From: Xylogone sp. PMI_703
Taxonomy: Eukaryota; Ascomycota; Leotiomycetes
Length of the DNA: 64,000 nt
Reading direction: 5' to 3'
Assembly (NCBI GenBank): GCA_021399445.1
Contig: JAJTUQ010000002.1
Coordinates: forward strand, 3,100,001 to 3,164,000
Shown here piece after piece: positions 13,901 through 25,900 of this stretch (positions are counted from its first letter, which is position 1; each line of letters starts with the position of its first letter). Position numbers and translations under genes: made by a program. The notes below the pieces were generated by a model. It searched no databases, was not told where the DNA came from, and saw nothing but the letters and a program-made list of their open reading frames with translations.

Positions 13901-14181
13901 TCCTTATTCAACGCTTCCATCCGATTTGCTGGGAAGTGCTACAGGAGCCTGAGTTTAAGCCAGCCACAGATGCTCAAGCAAAACAGGTTCTCAATGAGAT
14001 TGCTGGTCTGGAGCAGGTCATCTATACTAAGACGGGTGATATGTTCATACAGCATCTCCAGGGTTCATTTTTCCCATCCATGGGTATTGATGGAACAGAT
14101 TTCATCAAATCTATGACTACGTCTACAGATAGAAAGGGCCTTGCAGGGTTTTTGATGGGGTTTTTGAGACAACGCGGATAG
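10905..14181 (+). CDS. LOS1: Exportin-T, tRNA nuclear export receptor
   Basis: Karyopherin-beta family receptor that carries tRNA out of the nucleus with Ran-GTP. Exons 10905-10916, 11052-12606 and 12656-14181; 1030 aa, within the family range (yeast Los1 is about 1100). Exon 1 is only 12 nt and encodes MDTQ. The 135-nt intron after it joins in frame to VENAIEIAWSRDSDQNLK, the usual family N-terminus. Intron 2 is 49 nt and joins MMSKMVQS to GIASFSHPAVQLQYMEICV, a highly conserved exportin-T block. The rest is HEAT-repeat-like, with an acidic segment DESADDDMSSDESDHS in the middle. There is no membrane or signal segment. An AATAAA string lies about 190 nt past the stop. Identity is secure; the short first exon is inferred from splice sites and homology. 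Confidence 0.93.
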
Positions 14182-14996
14182 CGGATAATGGGATGTCTCT
14201 TACAGCTTGCCAACGAATTGGCCTTTCATGCATATTCCTAGGAGTTCTTTTGATTATTTAAGGAGATGGGTGGCAATTGTACCATGGAAGAACGGATATT
14301 GATGACTTTACTGTTTAGGGGCTTGGATTAGGGAGTGGTAGAGAAAGTAGAAAGGGTATTGGGGTAAACGCTCAATAAATACCAAGGACATGCCATTTTC
14401 GCTTCCACTCACCGAGATGAAGGGACGCTTTGAGACGAACGACTATTACATTCCAATCTCAAACTTCAGTTGAAGATATCTACCTGAGGCTTGGGACTTG
14501 CGTCTATATCTTCATAAATGGCGAGCTATTCTGGATTTTTTTTAAACAGGTGAGATATGGCTAGCGCTTTTTGTAGAAGTAATACTAGTACCTATAGGTA
14601 TTTAGATCAGCTGTTGGAAATGCAGAATATAAACATAAGTAACTTGTTGGCGATGCCTAGATGACTTGACGTTTATCTGGTTCAGATGGTAAATTTATTC
14701 TGATAGCTCTACATCCGGACAGCAGTCAAGACTCCTCGGGCTCCTGATCAAAGTAAGAGTACTCTTTTTAACCAGTAGTGAGAGCACAGAGGATCTGATA
14801 AGTCGCTACAACTTTGCGCAACTTAGATCCTCTCTTATGATGAAGCTTTCCGATGCGGGCCCCTATATCAAACTGCCTTGACTATCGTCAAACCCGCTTG
14901 GCTCAGAAATTATACACTATATCTTATATCTGGGTATCAAATAGTATAAAGAGGTTGTAAATCTTGCGAATCTCGTCTCCCAAACTGATATCCATT
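14182..14996. other. Intergenic between convergent LOS1 and SEA4
   Basis: Shared 3' flank of two convergent genes, AT-rich, with an AATAAA string near 14374. No coding exon, RNA gene or repeat recognised. Confidence 0.5.
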
Positions 14997-17900
14997 TCAT
15001 TCGATCTCTCTTTGTTGGTTCGGACCCTGGTTACATTGACACTGACATTCCGGAACTGGACATTCTAGGTGTCTGCTAAACCAAGCAACGGAATGATCCA
15101 TGTGTGTAACATGTTTACATTTGAGGCAGAACGTCGGGAAGTTCGCCATACGACGAGTAGCTGGATCGCTAGATTGCTCTGGTCGGTCAGATCGAGGCAC
15201 ACCAACGATCTCCATACATACTGCACAGCGATTGAGATGTGAGCCACATTTTGGACAGCATAGACCTGCATTTATGCCAGTGGCCATTAAGGGGTTACGC
15301 TCATCAGCTGTAACGGAATAATTTCCTGGTGCAATAGTAGGAGCAGCTCCTGAATTCCTCAAATCGTTGGCGCTTTGCGCATCACAGTTAAGACAACGTA
15401 TTGTGACCTGCCGAGGTGGTGCTTTGATCACAGGGGTTCCATCTCTAAGCCGACTCTTGATCGTCGACTGTTGCTCAAATTTGACTCGCAATATGTATTT
15501 CTTATAACGTTGTAGATAGTCTCGATACTGCTTTCTCCAGGCACCGCAACGAAAATCCTCAATATATCTAGGATAACAGAAGGATATGATCAATATTGGA
15601 GTTTGGTAGTCTCCAAATTTCTCCACATATTTGGCTAGAATATCTACCATGGGATCGGTAATACCTGCTAGGATAATGCCCTCGATATCTCCTGTTCGGA
15701 TAGCCTCATCCATCTGCTTGGATAGCCATCTGCTGAGATGTGCATCATCAAAATTTCGAAGAGCAACTACCACACGAGCTCGTAAGGGGAGGGAAGCTTC
15801 ATCAGCAATTACGGACCAGTCACCAGTACTAATAAGACCATAGATCGCTCGTAGATATGGATCATTTCTCATTTGCGTGCTTTGCTCCAGTGCCGTCTTC
15901 CAATCGGATTTGCCCAAATCTAACGTGGTGCTGCTTCTGAGTTTGATTTCCAATGCCATGGCCACAAAGAGTAAATCTGTTCCTCCTCTTTTCAAGATAT
16001 CTACGGCTCGCTTTGGATAACCCTCAAATAATGCCCACGCTGCGGCTTTAGTATACTTGCCATCTTCTTCAAGAGACAATAGTTTTGCATCAAGTTCTGC
16101 TGGAGATTTGCCCAATCCACAAAGAGAGAGGCACAACTGTCGATGCTGCGGTTTGGCAGTCTCTACCCCGTTAAACTCATCACGTCCAGAATGCTTATTT
16201 AAGGCACCAATTAGACGTTCCCATTGTGTCGAATCTGGAGTTATAGTACTGTCTATAAGTCGAGATGCAGCTTTCCTGCCTGCCAACTATTAATAGGGAA
16301 CTACCAAAAAGTACCATTCTAGGGGCCTAACCAAGTTGATTCATCCATATGGGATAGACTCCCATATAGCTTAGATCCACAGGTAATGATACCATTCCAT
16401 CATCTTTTGCAGCTAAATCCGCGGCTATAAACGAACATCAGTATAGGTAAAATTATAGAGGCATATATGTGAAACTTACATCCGATCCAGTCCCATACGT
16501 CCTGCAACCAATAGTCATCGGAGAGAATCGCCTTATTAGTTTCACAGTTGAAGAGATAGCCCTCCAAAGCTCGCTTTAGCATAACATGGTTCACCAACTC
16601 TTTTTCTGGCTTTGAAAGAAGGCTCATATTAAGTGTGGAATAATGAGATCTGTCATGAAGTTCTCTGCTCGAATGGATCTGCTTTGAGGTTGGTGTAGTA
16701 ACGGTATCCTTAGAATTCTCCAATCTCTCGTTATTGGCTGCCCTAACTTCTTCATACTTATCTTGTGCAAGACGTATGGATTGCAGTTGCTCTCCACATG
16801 GCCTCGATATTAAACTCTGGTACTCAAAAGATGGGTCTAGATCCAAACGTAACTCTGGAGGAACCAGTAGATCTAACACGGGATCGGCTTTGGACTTTGT
16901 ATGTTGATCTACGGCTTCCATAGCGAGAGCTTCTGTCTTTTCTGGCCTGAAACGGCCTGGACCAAAAACAGGTATGCTGGTTTTCGCTTCAGTTGCATAC
17001 AGAGGCACATACGCCTGCGCAGCCTCGTCCTTATCCGCAAATTCCAAGAAACTAAAGTAAGGATCACCGACTATATTAGGTTAGATAACTTTCCTTGAGA
17101 CTATCCACAAAGTACTTACGACGATGTGGGGGTACCCATGGTATCAGCTTCGATAATTGTCCAGCTGTATCTGGCGGTGTTTCGAGTATCTCAAAACTAC
17201 CATTTGCACGAAGCGCTACTACTCGAGGTGAAAGCTCAGAGGATCCCAAAGTCACCCAATCGAAAGAGACAATCCTGTTCTCGTATCTTCCTGGTCGGTC
17301 CCCTTCAAAATATGGATGTTCAAAATCAAAGGACTTGGTGACCTCCAGCAATTCAGGCCCAGTTTCTAGGGTAGGCTGGGTTGATGGCTTAACAAACTCT
17401 CTGTTGGTATGGAGCACCTGAAGATGACCAGCGCTAGAAAGTATGCCTAATGCACCCCTTTGATCACGGCAATATCGGAGCTGTCGAATACTTGAACCCT
17501 TTTCAGTCTCAACTACATGATTTAACTTTAGAGCAGAGCCCCATGGTATTTCTTCCTTATCTACCGATTCAAGATACACAGGAGATGCTGAGTTGCGGCC
17601 AATGGCTCGTCGGTCCCAAACGACGACCGACGGCGTTTCCAACGAAGAAGATGCGAAATAGTTGGGATCAGCATGGTCAATGGCAAGATTATTATTACAT
17701 CTTGTCTTGAAATTTATCACATTTGTTGATGGCTCTAATACTAGTTAGAAGTTCCGCTTGTTTCTAGTTTACTTGGACGCCACTTACCACGAAGATCGAA
17801 AATACGAACAAACTGATTTTTGAGCCCAAGTACAATTGTATGCGGTTGATCTTCGAAAAATTTGATACTGGTCACGGCAAAGCTTGTATCAATAGTTCTC

Positions 17901-18358
17901 AATGGATCTCTTGGAGCTTTTGAGGTGCCCCAACCTCTTTGCTTGCTATCCCACCCCTCCAGACACTGATTGATATCCCAAATGTGCAGGGAGACATCGC
18001 TGCGCACACGGTCAAGTCCAACAGCAAGAAGGCCTGTTGTGTTAAAAGCGACAGCTTGAGAAGGCCTTTGATATTTGAGGCCTAGAGTAAAAGAGGAGTT
18101 TGAGTCGTCGTCAACACGTAAGAGATAGACATCTCCTTGTGAGGTCCCCAGAGCTAATAAGCCCCTGACTTTAGGGGACCAATCAAGAGTGGTTAAGCCA
18201 GGAAATTCATTATGAGTGGATGTTTTCTCGCAGTCAAAACGACCATTCTGAGCGTGCGCCTTGGCTTCATATAATTGGATAATCCGATAGTTCAAGTTAA
18301 CTGTTAAGAACTCATCCCTAGACGGGTGGGGAGACCACCTGATAATCCCTTGATCCAT
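14997..18358 (-). CDS. SEA4: SEA complex subunit Sea4 (Mios homologue), WD40 plus RING-like zinc domain
   Basis: Subunit of SEACAT/GATOR2, which activates TORC1 at the vacuole in response to amino acids. Five exons on the minus strand: 18358-17788, 17734-17120, 17070-16480, 16424-16332 and 16279-14997; 1050 aa (yeast Sea4 is about 1040). Introns are 49-55 nt. WD40 repeats occupy roughly the first 330 residues (GIIRWSPHPSRDEFLTVN, GLTTLDWSPKVRGLLALGTSQGD, FVRIFDLRG). A helical middle contains CLSLCGLGKSPAELDAKL. The C-terminus has Cys/His pairs of a RING-like zinc fold: CLNC, CPKCGSH, CAVC, CLKCKHVTH and CPVPECQC. The 93-nt fourth exon encodes VDLSYMGVYPIWMNQLG, a block I recall as conserved in the family. 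The frame is open upstream of 18358, but the first ATG fits the family N-terminus. It shares a 414-bp divergent promoter with EFG1. Confidence 0.9.
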
Positions 18359-18772
18359 GGCAATAAAACCCCCTTGATAGTAGTAAGCGTACAATTTGGA
18401 AGTTCTCCTGAGAGAAAAGCACGTTGAAAGCTCTAAACCATTTCAAGCGGTGCTGCAGATGGATTCAAGATAAGAAACGATTGAAAGTCCATAATCCAGA
18501 CCGTCCTGAATGGAAGGATCCACTTTGATAAGATGAGGCAGCAGTGACTCATACAATTTGCTCGTGCCTATCAGTTGCCCTTTACATTGCTCATTTATAC
18601 GATCCAGAGTAGAGGAGCTAGCTGATCAGCCAAGCTGTGCTTGTATCATTCTCTACCAGTACCTTCATCGGTAAAAAGTTTTTCCGAATGTATATACCTG
18701 ACCCGCGCTAGCAACCTAAAATTATTGTAGCAACTCTTTCTAGCAATTCAGCAGGCCTTTAAGTATACGACA
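18359..18772. promoter_or_regulatory. Divergent promoter region of SEA4 and EFG1
   Basis: 414 bp separate the two start codons, so both promoters must lie here or overlap. No canonical TATA box stands out near either start. The assignment as a bidirectional promoter comes from gene layout only. Confidence 0.6.
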
Positions 18773-19758
18773 ATGGGACAAAAAAGGAAAGTCCCCGAGC
18801 CCGATGGTTCAGAAATTGTTCATGAGTCGCGACAGTCGCAAATTTACGGCAGCAATCCAAAGCCTGCGAAGAAAGCGCGCAAATCAGAACCGGCGGAAAT
18901 CAAAAGACAGGCCCATATTTCCAGCGTGAATGCGATCAAAAAGCGCATACGTGATGTGACAAGGAAATTGGCTAAAGCGGAGGATATGCCAGCTAATGTT
19001 CGATTGGAACATGAGCGTGCACTTACTGCCTACCAACAAGAACTTGCCACCGCCGAAGTAGAGAAGGTTCGGCAAAAAATGATCAAAAAGTATCATATGG
19101 TCAGATTCTTTGGTATGGGTGGAGAAACATGGTATTCTAAAGCAATTGGTTGCTAATTTTTACCTTAGAGCGTCAGAAAGCAACAAGGCTGGTGAAGAAA
19201 CTTCGCAAACGCATTCTGGAGTGCGAATCCACCGAGGAGGTTGAGGGTTTGAAGAAGCAGATGCATATTGCAGAAGTCGACTTAAATTACACACAGTACT
19301 GTCCTCTTGCGGAGACATATATCAGTTTATACCCGCCAAAAGAAGCAGGAGAAGAGAGACTGGATGATCAGGCAAGACTGGATACCAAGTCAAAGCCGCC
19401 AATGTGGAAAGAGGTCGAAAAATGTATGGAAGACGGCACGCTAGACAAACTACGAAACAGGAAGCCAAATGTCCAAACAAAGCCCATCAAGCTACCTGAA
19501 CTGAAAGCTCCAAAGACGCAAGAAAAAGCCAAAGCGAAAACAGCGGCCATTGAAGAGAAAGATATGGAAGGGCTCAATCGCCGACAACGAAGAGCTCGAC
19601 TTTTCGGCAAGAGCGATCGAGACAAGACAAAGACAAAGAACAAGTCGGCGGGATTTTTGAAGAACCAAGCCTTTGGCTCCACACACGCCGTACAGCAGAG
19701 TCGTAAGGATAATTATCAGGAGGATGAGCAAAGTGATGGCGGTTTCTTTGAGGAATGA
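18773..19758 (+). CDS. EFG1: rRNA-processing protein Efg1
   Basis: Nucleolar factor of the small-subunit processome, needed for maturation of 18S rRNA. Exons 18773-19112 and 19169-19758 with a 56-nt intron; 309 aa. The first exon carries a basic N-terminus (KPAKKARKSEPAEIKRQ) and the family block HISSVNAIKKRIRDVTRKL, then a coiled-coil-like helix rich in Lys/Glu. The splice restores KYHMVRFFERQKATRLVKKL, a conserved Efg1 motif, which supports the intron. The C-terminal third is Lys-rich (RRQRRARLFGKSDRDKTK) and ends in acidic DEQSDGGFFEE. No membrane segment is seen. Confidence 0.9.
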
Positions 19759-20564
19759 AAGTGACAGCCTATTGGCCAATGGAGACCAAAAGTGATGAGC
19801 ATTTCTTGGCGTTCAGCGATACCCTTTGTGTAATTACGTAGCATACAAATGGAGGAGTGGATTTATTGTTACCGGTGCTGCATAACAGATCATCTTTCCC
19901 CCTTCGTGCTCGCATATGTCGAGGCTACATGTGATGGACATTATTGTGTCTGCCCTGGTCCCGACACTGAGCACTATTACCTACTGGAGCACTCCGGATC
20001 ACGATGTGATTAAAAATTTGGAATATACCACGTATACTTATCATACGCGTATATACCGGCAGTTCCCTGTCCTCTTTCCGTAAAGCACCGCAACCTCACC
20101 ATTTCTAGAAACACCTAAGATACCCACGGTAGTGTAACTTTCCGTGGTCTAGCGCTATTAGACCCTGTAGATCACAGCCTAGACCACGACACGGTAAAAG
20201 CGTTCTACAACGGGAGGAATCCAGCCACATGCCGACGCTCGTGCTTTGCGTGCGTAGCCCGACTTAGGAAAGTCATCAGCTTACCCGTCTTTCTCAGGGG
20301 TGTTGGCCGCTGGCATAACTGTCGTAAGCTCCGTACCGGCAGTAGTAAGCCGGCATACAGTAGTGAAGTCCATGAATGATGTCCAGTGATTTGTTCGGCC
20401 CGGCGGTATAGAGGGGGAATTGATCAGAGGAGAAGAACATAGCAAGCACATGAAGGTGTTTCGTCAATACCTCCATAGTTACCATTCGTTGCCATACGAG
20501 ATCAGCATATGCTGGAGCTTCAATATTTCTATTATCTAATATCTAATGCCGTGCGGTTAACTAA
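19759..20564. other. Intergenic between convergent EFG1 and TPT1
   Basis: Shared 3' flank. It is unremarkable apart from the imperfect hairpin reported separately. No exon or tRNA recognised; the minus-strand frame 20294-20485 has no recognisable feature. Confidence 0.5.
20143..20188. repeat. Inverted repeat, 10-bp arms
   Basis: CGTGGTCTAG at 20143-20152 is the exact reverse complement of CTAGACCACG at 20179-20188, with a 26-nt loop that itself contains AGCGCT. It lies between two convergent genes. Confidence 0.6.
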
Positions 20565-21826
20565 CTAGTTTGGCTCCTCTGGCAGAGCACTTGCTTCTCC
20601 CTTGTTGCCCTTGCGCGGATTGCGACCTCCGGAGCCACCTCCCCCCCTGTTATTCGATTTAGGAGGCCGCCAGTTCGGAGGTTTCTTATTCTTCAGATGC
20701 GATGGAAGCTCCGCAACAGTACGGCCATCCTCCCACAGGGTTCCGACATTTGCTTTCCTTCCAGCAACCTTCTTGAAATACTTCATTTCCACGATGCCGT
20801 CTTCATTGCCTTCCGTCAGCACCACCCCGTTATCGCTAATCCACCATATTAATGCCTTTTCCTCCAAGCTTTTTCTTACGTCTATGTAGATGAGAAGCTC
20901 GGCATTGCTCCTCATCCCGCTGATAACCCCGGATTCTTTGTCCTCGGGTAATCCAGTACTAAAGTGGATATGTGTTCGATCCATTCTCTTCAGGCCTCCA
21001 GTTTCAAGTATGCTCTCATACGTCCCGAAGTACGTCCCATGGACCACTATATCAGGGATGTTGTTTTCCTCGAGAGTAATGGGTTTTAGTAATGCTGCAG
21101 ATTCTATGGCTATGCTATGTCCCTGGTTAGCACGAATCATCCAATCCGATGGCTCTTCAGAGGATGGATCTGGCGAAGAGAGGGCTGGATTTGGTTTCAT
21201 GGAGAAACGCTTCTTTTCATTATCCTCAACAGCTTTTCGAATATCTGCAAATGTGACTCCGAGGGATTTTAAGCGCTGCCATTTCATCTAGGTGGTATTA
21301 GCGGATGCACTTGACATCTTCAGTCTGAGATATCTCGGATAATAACCATGCAAAGAACGTTTAGTATATCAAACGCCTTGCAAATCTATCTAAAAAACAA
21401 CATAGAACACAAGTTATCAAAAGAAAATCACAATACAAATAACCAAAACCCAGTAAAATAAACCCACCCTCATCCCAGGTATCAAATGCACAGACATCCA
21501 AAAAGAGTTAAAAAACCAGAACCCAAAAGAGACGAAAACAGGAGAGCGAAAAACAGAAAATTTCCACTCACAACCTGATCCACCCTCGCAAACCCCTCAG
21601 AATCAAGCTCCAACCCCGCCTCATTCGCAGCATGTCTCAAAAGCTTCGACAGCGCTTTAGAAACGAGCACCTCTCTACTCAACCCACCGCCACCACCACC
21701 ACGTGCACCCCCTCGCGGGTTCCTATTTCTCCTATCCCTCTCTCCTCCTTTAGGATTCTCATTCCTCCTCCCACTGCCACGGGGAAGAGGGGTGTCATAC
21801 TGGTGCGCATTCTCTGTATCGTCCAT
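20565..21826 (-). CDS. TPT1: tRNA 2'-phosphotransferase
   Basis: Transfers the 2'-phosphate left at the splice junction by fungal tRNA ligase to NAD+, the last step of tRNA splicing (also HAC1 mRNA splicing in yeast). Exons 21826-21572 and 21287-20565, phase 0, separated by a long 284-nt intron (GTGAGT...CTAG); 325 aa. Catalytic residues match the family: Arg64-His65 in LLRHAANE, Arg137 in IRANQGHS, and Arg211 in GVISGMRSN, with VHGTYFGTYESIL and HIHFSTGLP between. Both ends are unusual: the N-terminus (about residues 16-50) is Arg/Gly-rich with a Gly6 run, and the C-terminus carries a basic RGGGGSGGRNPRKGNKG tail. The splice joins FARVDQV to MKWQRLKSLGVTFADI, matching the KptA/Tpt1 N-lobe. 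The open frame upstream of 21826 has no ATG. Confidence 0.93.
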
Positions 21827-22906
21827 GGTCCTGGGAGATGTCTCTATATCAGATTTCAGAGCTTTTTTCTCTTTGAGAGACACCTCTTTTTTTTTTTGCC
21901 AAAGCAAAGGAAACCGAAAATTCAAAAGATCTATTACAAGAGTATTCTATTGTTAAATATCTTCTAGACTTCAACACGAGGTCTTTTTAGGGTAAGGTAA
22001 AAAGTTCTACACCTCAGAAGGCGGCCACCTCAGTAAGAGGGGAAGAAGGGGGTTCTATGAAGTAATAGATGGGTGCTTGCTCGCTTAGAGTTGCCCTCGT
22101 ACGGCCGTTCAACAGGTCTCGGCGTGGGAGTCATAAGGAATGGCAGTGAGTTGGATGACGCAGAAAGGGGAACTCTTCTGAAATAGAACATGGCTTGGGA
22201 CTTGAAGTTGTATTTATAATTTGCCTTCACTGATCATGCTGCTTTAATGGGCGAAGACTGTACAGGCTAAAACGAAAGTCTGTGAATTACGTCTGCATGT
22301 CACCAGGAAAGTTGTAAAACTTAACCAGGAGCGAAGCAAATGGCACAAAGATCTCATCACAAATAAAGACCTCACAATTAGCATCAATATCTTCTGCTTG
22401 CGCATTATGAAAAGGGTAAAATCCTCCCTTTTGGAAGTTTATTTATTTGCCATACTCCTCCCCCGCCATCTCTTTTTGTTTTACGCAGCGATGGAAAATG
22501 TCTCTCTAATCTTACAATCCAGAGCGCTCAGCAACACCACCCCCCAAAGGCGATGGGAAAAAGCCGAAAATGTAATATACAGGTACAAATGGTGTGTGTA
22601 GGTGTGTTGTGTGGGTGTGCAACGGTTTTTTGGTGTCCACGCTATGCCATGCCGCATTGCAAAAGGAATTCGCAAAGTGGTGAAAAAAAAGAAAGATCTG
22701 AAAAAGCAAACGCCTGGAATTTCCCCTTCCCGCCTTGAAAGAACCATTTCCCACCCTGATCCATTTGCCTGCGCCCGCGCTTGCGCAGCACTGCGCTTTT
22801 TGAATGTCAAAACATCAAATGATATGGAGCCCTTGCAAGCTTTCCAAATCGCCTCTCCCATCAGCACTTGAGATCATATAAAGCGCGCCCCGAGTCATGA
22901 AAAAGG
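21827..22906. other. Intergenic: TPT1 promoter and MOT1 3' flank
   Basis: About 1.1 kb. A T10 run and AT-rich sequence lie just upstream of TPT1. Short frames between 22400 and 22870 overlap on several strands and have no recognisable domain. No RNA gene recognised. Confidence 0.5.
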
Positions 22907-25900
22907 CTACTTCATCGTCTTCAAGAAGCCATCAAGGTTGAATTCTTCCTCATACTGCTTGTCGTCCCAGAGATCCTGGAGATCGTCAAGCCAACCCTTC
23001 TTCCCCTTTTCTCGTACCTCTCCAGTGGCATCCACCATATCCTCCTCATTGCCGACGTCCCCGTTCGTCGGTTTGTCAATACCCTCGGCAGTATCGCCCA
23101 GGTTGAAGAGATCAAGGATCTGATCCGTTTCCATCGTTCCAAGTCCTGCGTTTTGCTGGTTTACGACGGTTGATGCAACATCTATCTTGAAGCGTTGGAG
23201 ACTGTAAATCTATATTAGCTACATGAGGAAAGGGCGTCGGATAGGAATATTACTTACGACATGATCTTCTCCTCAAGAGTACCTCTTGTGATTAGACGAT
23301 AGACATTAACCACCTTCTTCTGACCAATTCTGTGAGCCCGGTCCATAGCCTGGAGATCTTTTTGTGGATTCCAATCATGTTCCACGAAGATGACAGTATC
23401 GGCTCCAGTCAAGTTAAGGCCAAGACCTCCAACGCTGGTGGTCAGCAACAAGACGTCGTAACTTGGATCGCTGTTGAATTTGTTAACGATGTCTTGTCGT
23501 CGAGATGCATCGACGGAACCGTCCATTCGCAGATATTGTACTGAAGGAAGCATTTTCTTGAGCACATCGTTCTGAACCATATCAAGCATTTCTTTCATTT
23601 GACAGAAAATAAGAGCGCGATGAGGCGAAACATAGCTTGTTTCTGTCGTGAGCTCATTTTCAGAGGAAGGTTCAATGCCGATGCCACAATCAACAAGAAG
23701 GTCTCGTAAGGCAGTAAGTTTGGGTGCATGGACTGGATCTCGTAGACTAGTTCCCTGCTTCGCAAGGAAGCGTTGCGTCTCTTCATACTGCTTATGTCCT
23801 TCTTTCATAACCAAAGCAGGCGAGTTGCAGAGTTTACGCATGTATTGAAGCGCCTGGAAGATATGTTGCTTTGACTCCTTGTCATTGCTTGCAGCTTTCT
23901 CCGCAATGGTCTTACCTTCCTTTCTTGTGAAGTCCTCGAAGAGCTTCTTCTGCAGTTCACTAAGATCGCAGTAGTAGTTTTGGAGGATCTTAGGTGGAAG
24001 ATCGTCGAGAACTTCTTCCTTGAGACGACGTAAAAGGAAAGGAAGGACCTGCTTGTGGAGCGCTTCAATGGCGAGAGCACCTGCTTCCTGCTCCTTCGAG
24101 GATGACTTGCTAAAGCGGCTTGCAGCAATAGGTTTGGCGAATCGGTCAAGGAAAACTTTCTCTGCTCCAAGGAATCCTGGCATCAAGAAATCGAAGAGCG
24201 ACCATAATTCCAGAACGTTGTTTTGAATAGGCGTACCAGAGAGGATAAGACGGTGATTGCTAAGTAGACGTTTTACGGCAACGGTAACTTTAGCTCGAGG
24301 ATTCTTGATCAAATGTCCTTCGTCAAGAACGAGATAGTTCCAATTGAGGGGAGCAAGTATGTCGCAGTCGTTACGGCAGATATCATAGGAGGTGATAACG
24401 ATATCTGTTGTCCCAAGTTGATCTCTAATGCGTTGACGATCTGCAGGAGGGCCCACATATGCCATACAGGTGAGGAATGGCGCATAGGTTTTGATTTCTT
24501 GCTGCCAGTGGCCAGATAGTGTAGGAGGACATATAATAAGAGATGGCAACCTTCTAACATCCGGTGCACTCGTCTTCGCAAATTCTTCGGCTCGCATGTG
24601 ATGATCACTAGCAACAATACATATTGTCTGTAATGTCTTTCCGAGACCCATGTCATCGCAGAGAATACCATGCAAATGGTATTTGTTAAGGAAGTGAAGC
24701 CAGTTGACACCTTCTTGTTGATACGAACGAAGTTCGGCTTTGATTGCAACTGGAATCGTGAAGGGCTCCACCTTGTGGGGATCAAGAAGCTGGGCAATGA
24801 ATGTCCGCTCGCGATCACGCCCTTTGAGAAGCTCTTGGGACAGTCCTGGCGGATCTGGAATACCTGCCTCAAGAGGTACAAGCTTGACAAGTGTGGCAAA
24901 TGTTGTGGTTGCGATCAGACGAACATCGTTATCGGAATCACTCATACGACCAAGAACGGGAACAATAAGGAAGATAACGTATGGCAGTATGTTATCTCCC
25001 ATAACATGGATGAGATGGTAAACTGCCTCGATAGCTCCTTGACGGAAGTTCAAATCGACCGGGTTGCTTATAGATGGCAAGACCTTCTCGACTAACATCG
25101 TCATACCTTCTACGGTAATGACACTGCAGACCGTTGCAAGGCACTTGGCCGCCATATATCTAAATACCGACAGCTCCGAGTGCAGGGATTTGACAACCAG
25201 AGGGGCAAGACCCATAACAAAGTGGTGCAGGCCGCTGTGGAGAGTAGGTGTAAGGGCCCTCAGGACAGACATAGCATCGATAATCTCCTGTCCAAGGGGT
25301 CTCTCTGTATCCTTCGCTTCTGCGGGTAGGGCTCCGGAAAAGGCAGTCCGCAATGGATCCTCCATCAAGGCCCTGAGAGTTGGCACCTTGTCAAATAGAC
25401 TCGGGCCGAAAATAGCAGATAGCTGTTCTAGGGCTTCCTTCGCACCCCTGCGCATGATTCGGGCTTCTTTAGCTTCCCTGGCAAATTTGGCTGCATCCGG
25501 GTGATCCCTCCTGTCCTCTTCCTTTCGCAGAGATAGAATTGCAGTTGTCAGACCCGCATTAGGCGTGAATTCGGGAGTCTCCGAGGTATCGATACAGCTA
25601 AATTTTGCGAGGTTAGAGACAACCTTCTGCGCAGGTCCAGATCGACCACCCTCTGCAAAAAGCCCCACTAGACGGGCTACAGCACTTGCAGATCGTTGCT
25701 GAAGTTCTACATTCTCCTCCTTCTTGACGCTGTCCATCATACCCTTGATAATGTGTGTTGGCTTCTTCGGTGAGAATTTCATGGCTACCAACGCACTTGC
25801 TGCTGCTGCCTTGATTCGGATATCTCGCTGTTCTTTCATGACCTTCGCAACGTTAATAGCCTCGATCACACTTTCTCGAGCGTCGGCCAACGCCTGCGCC

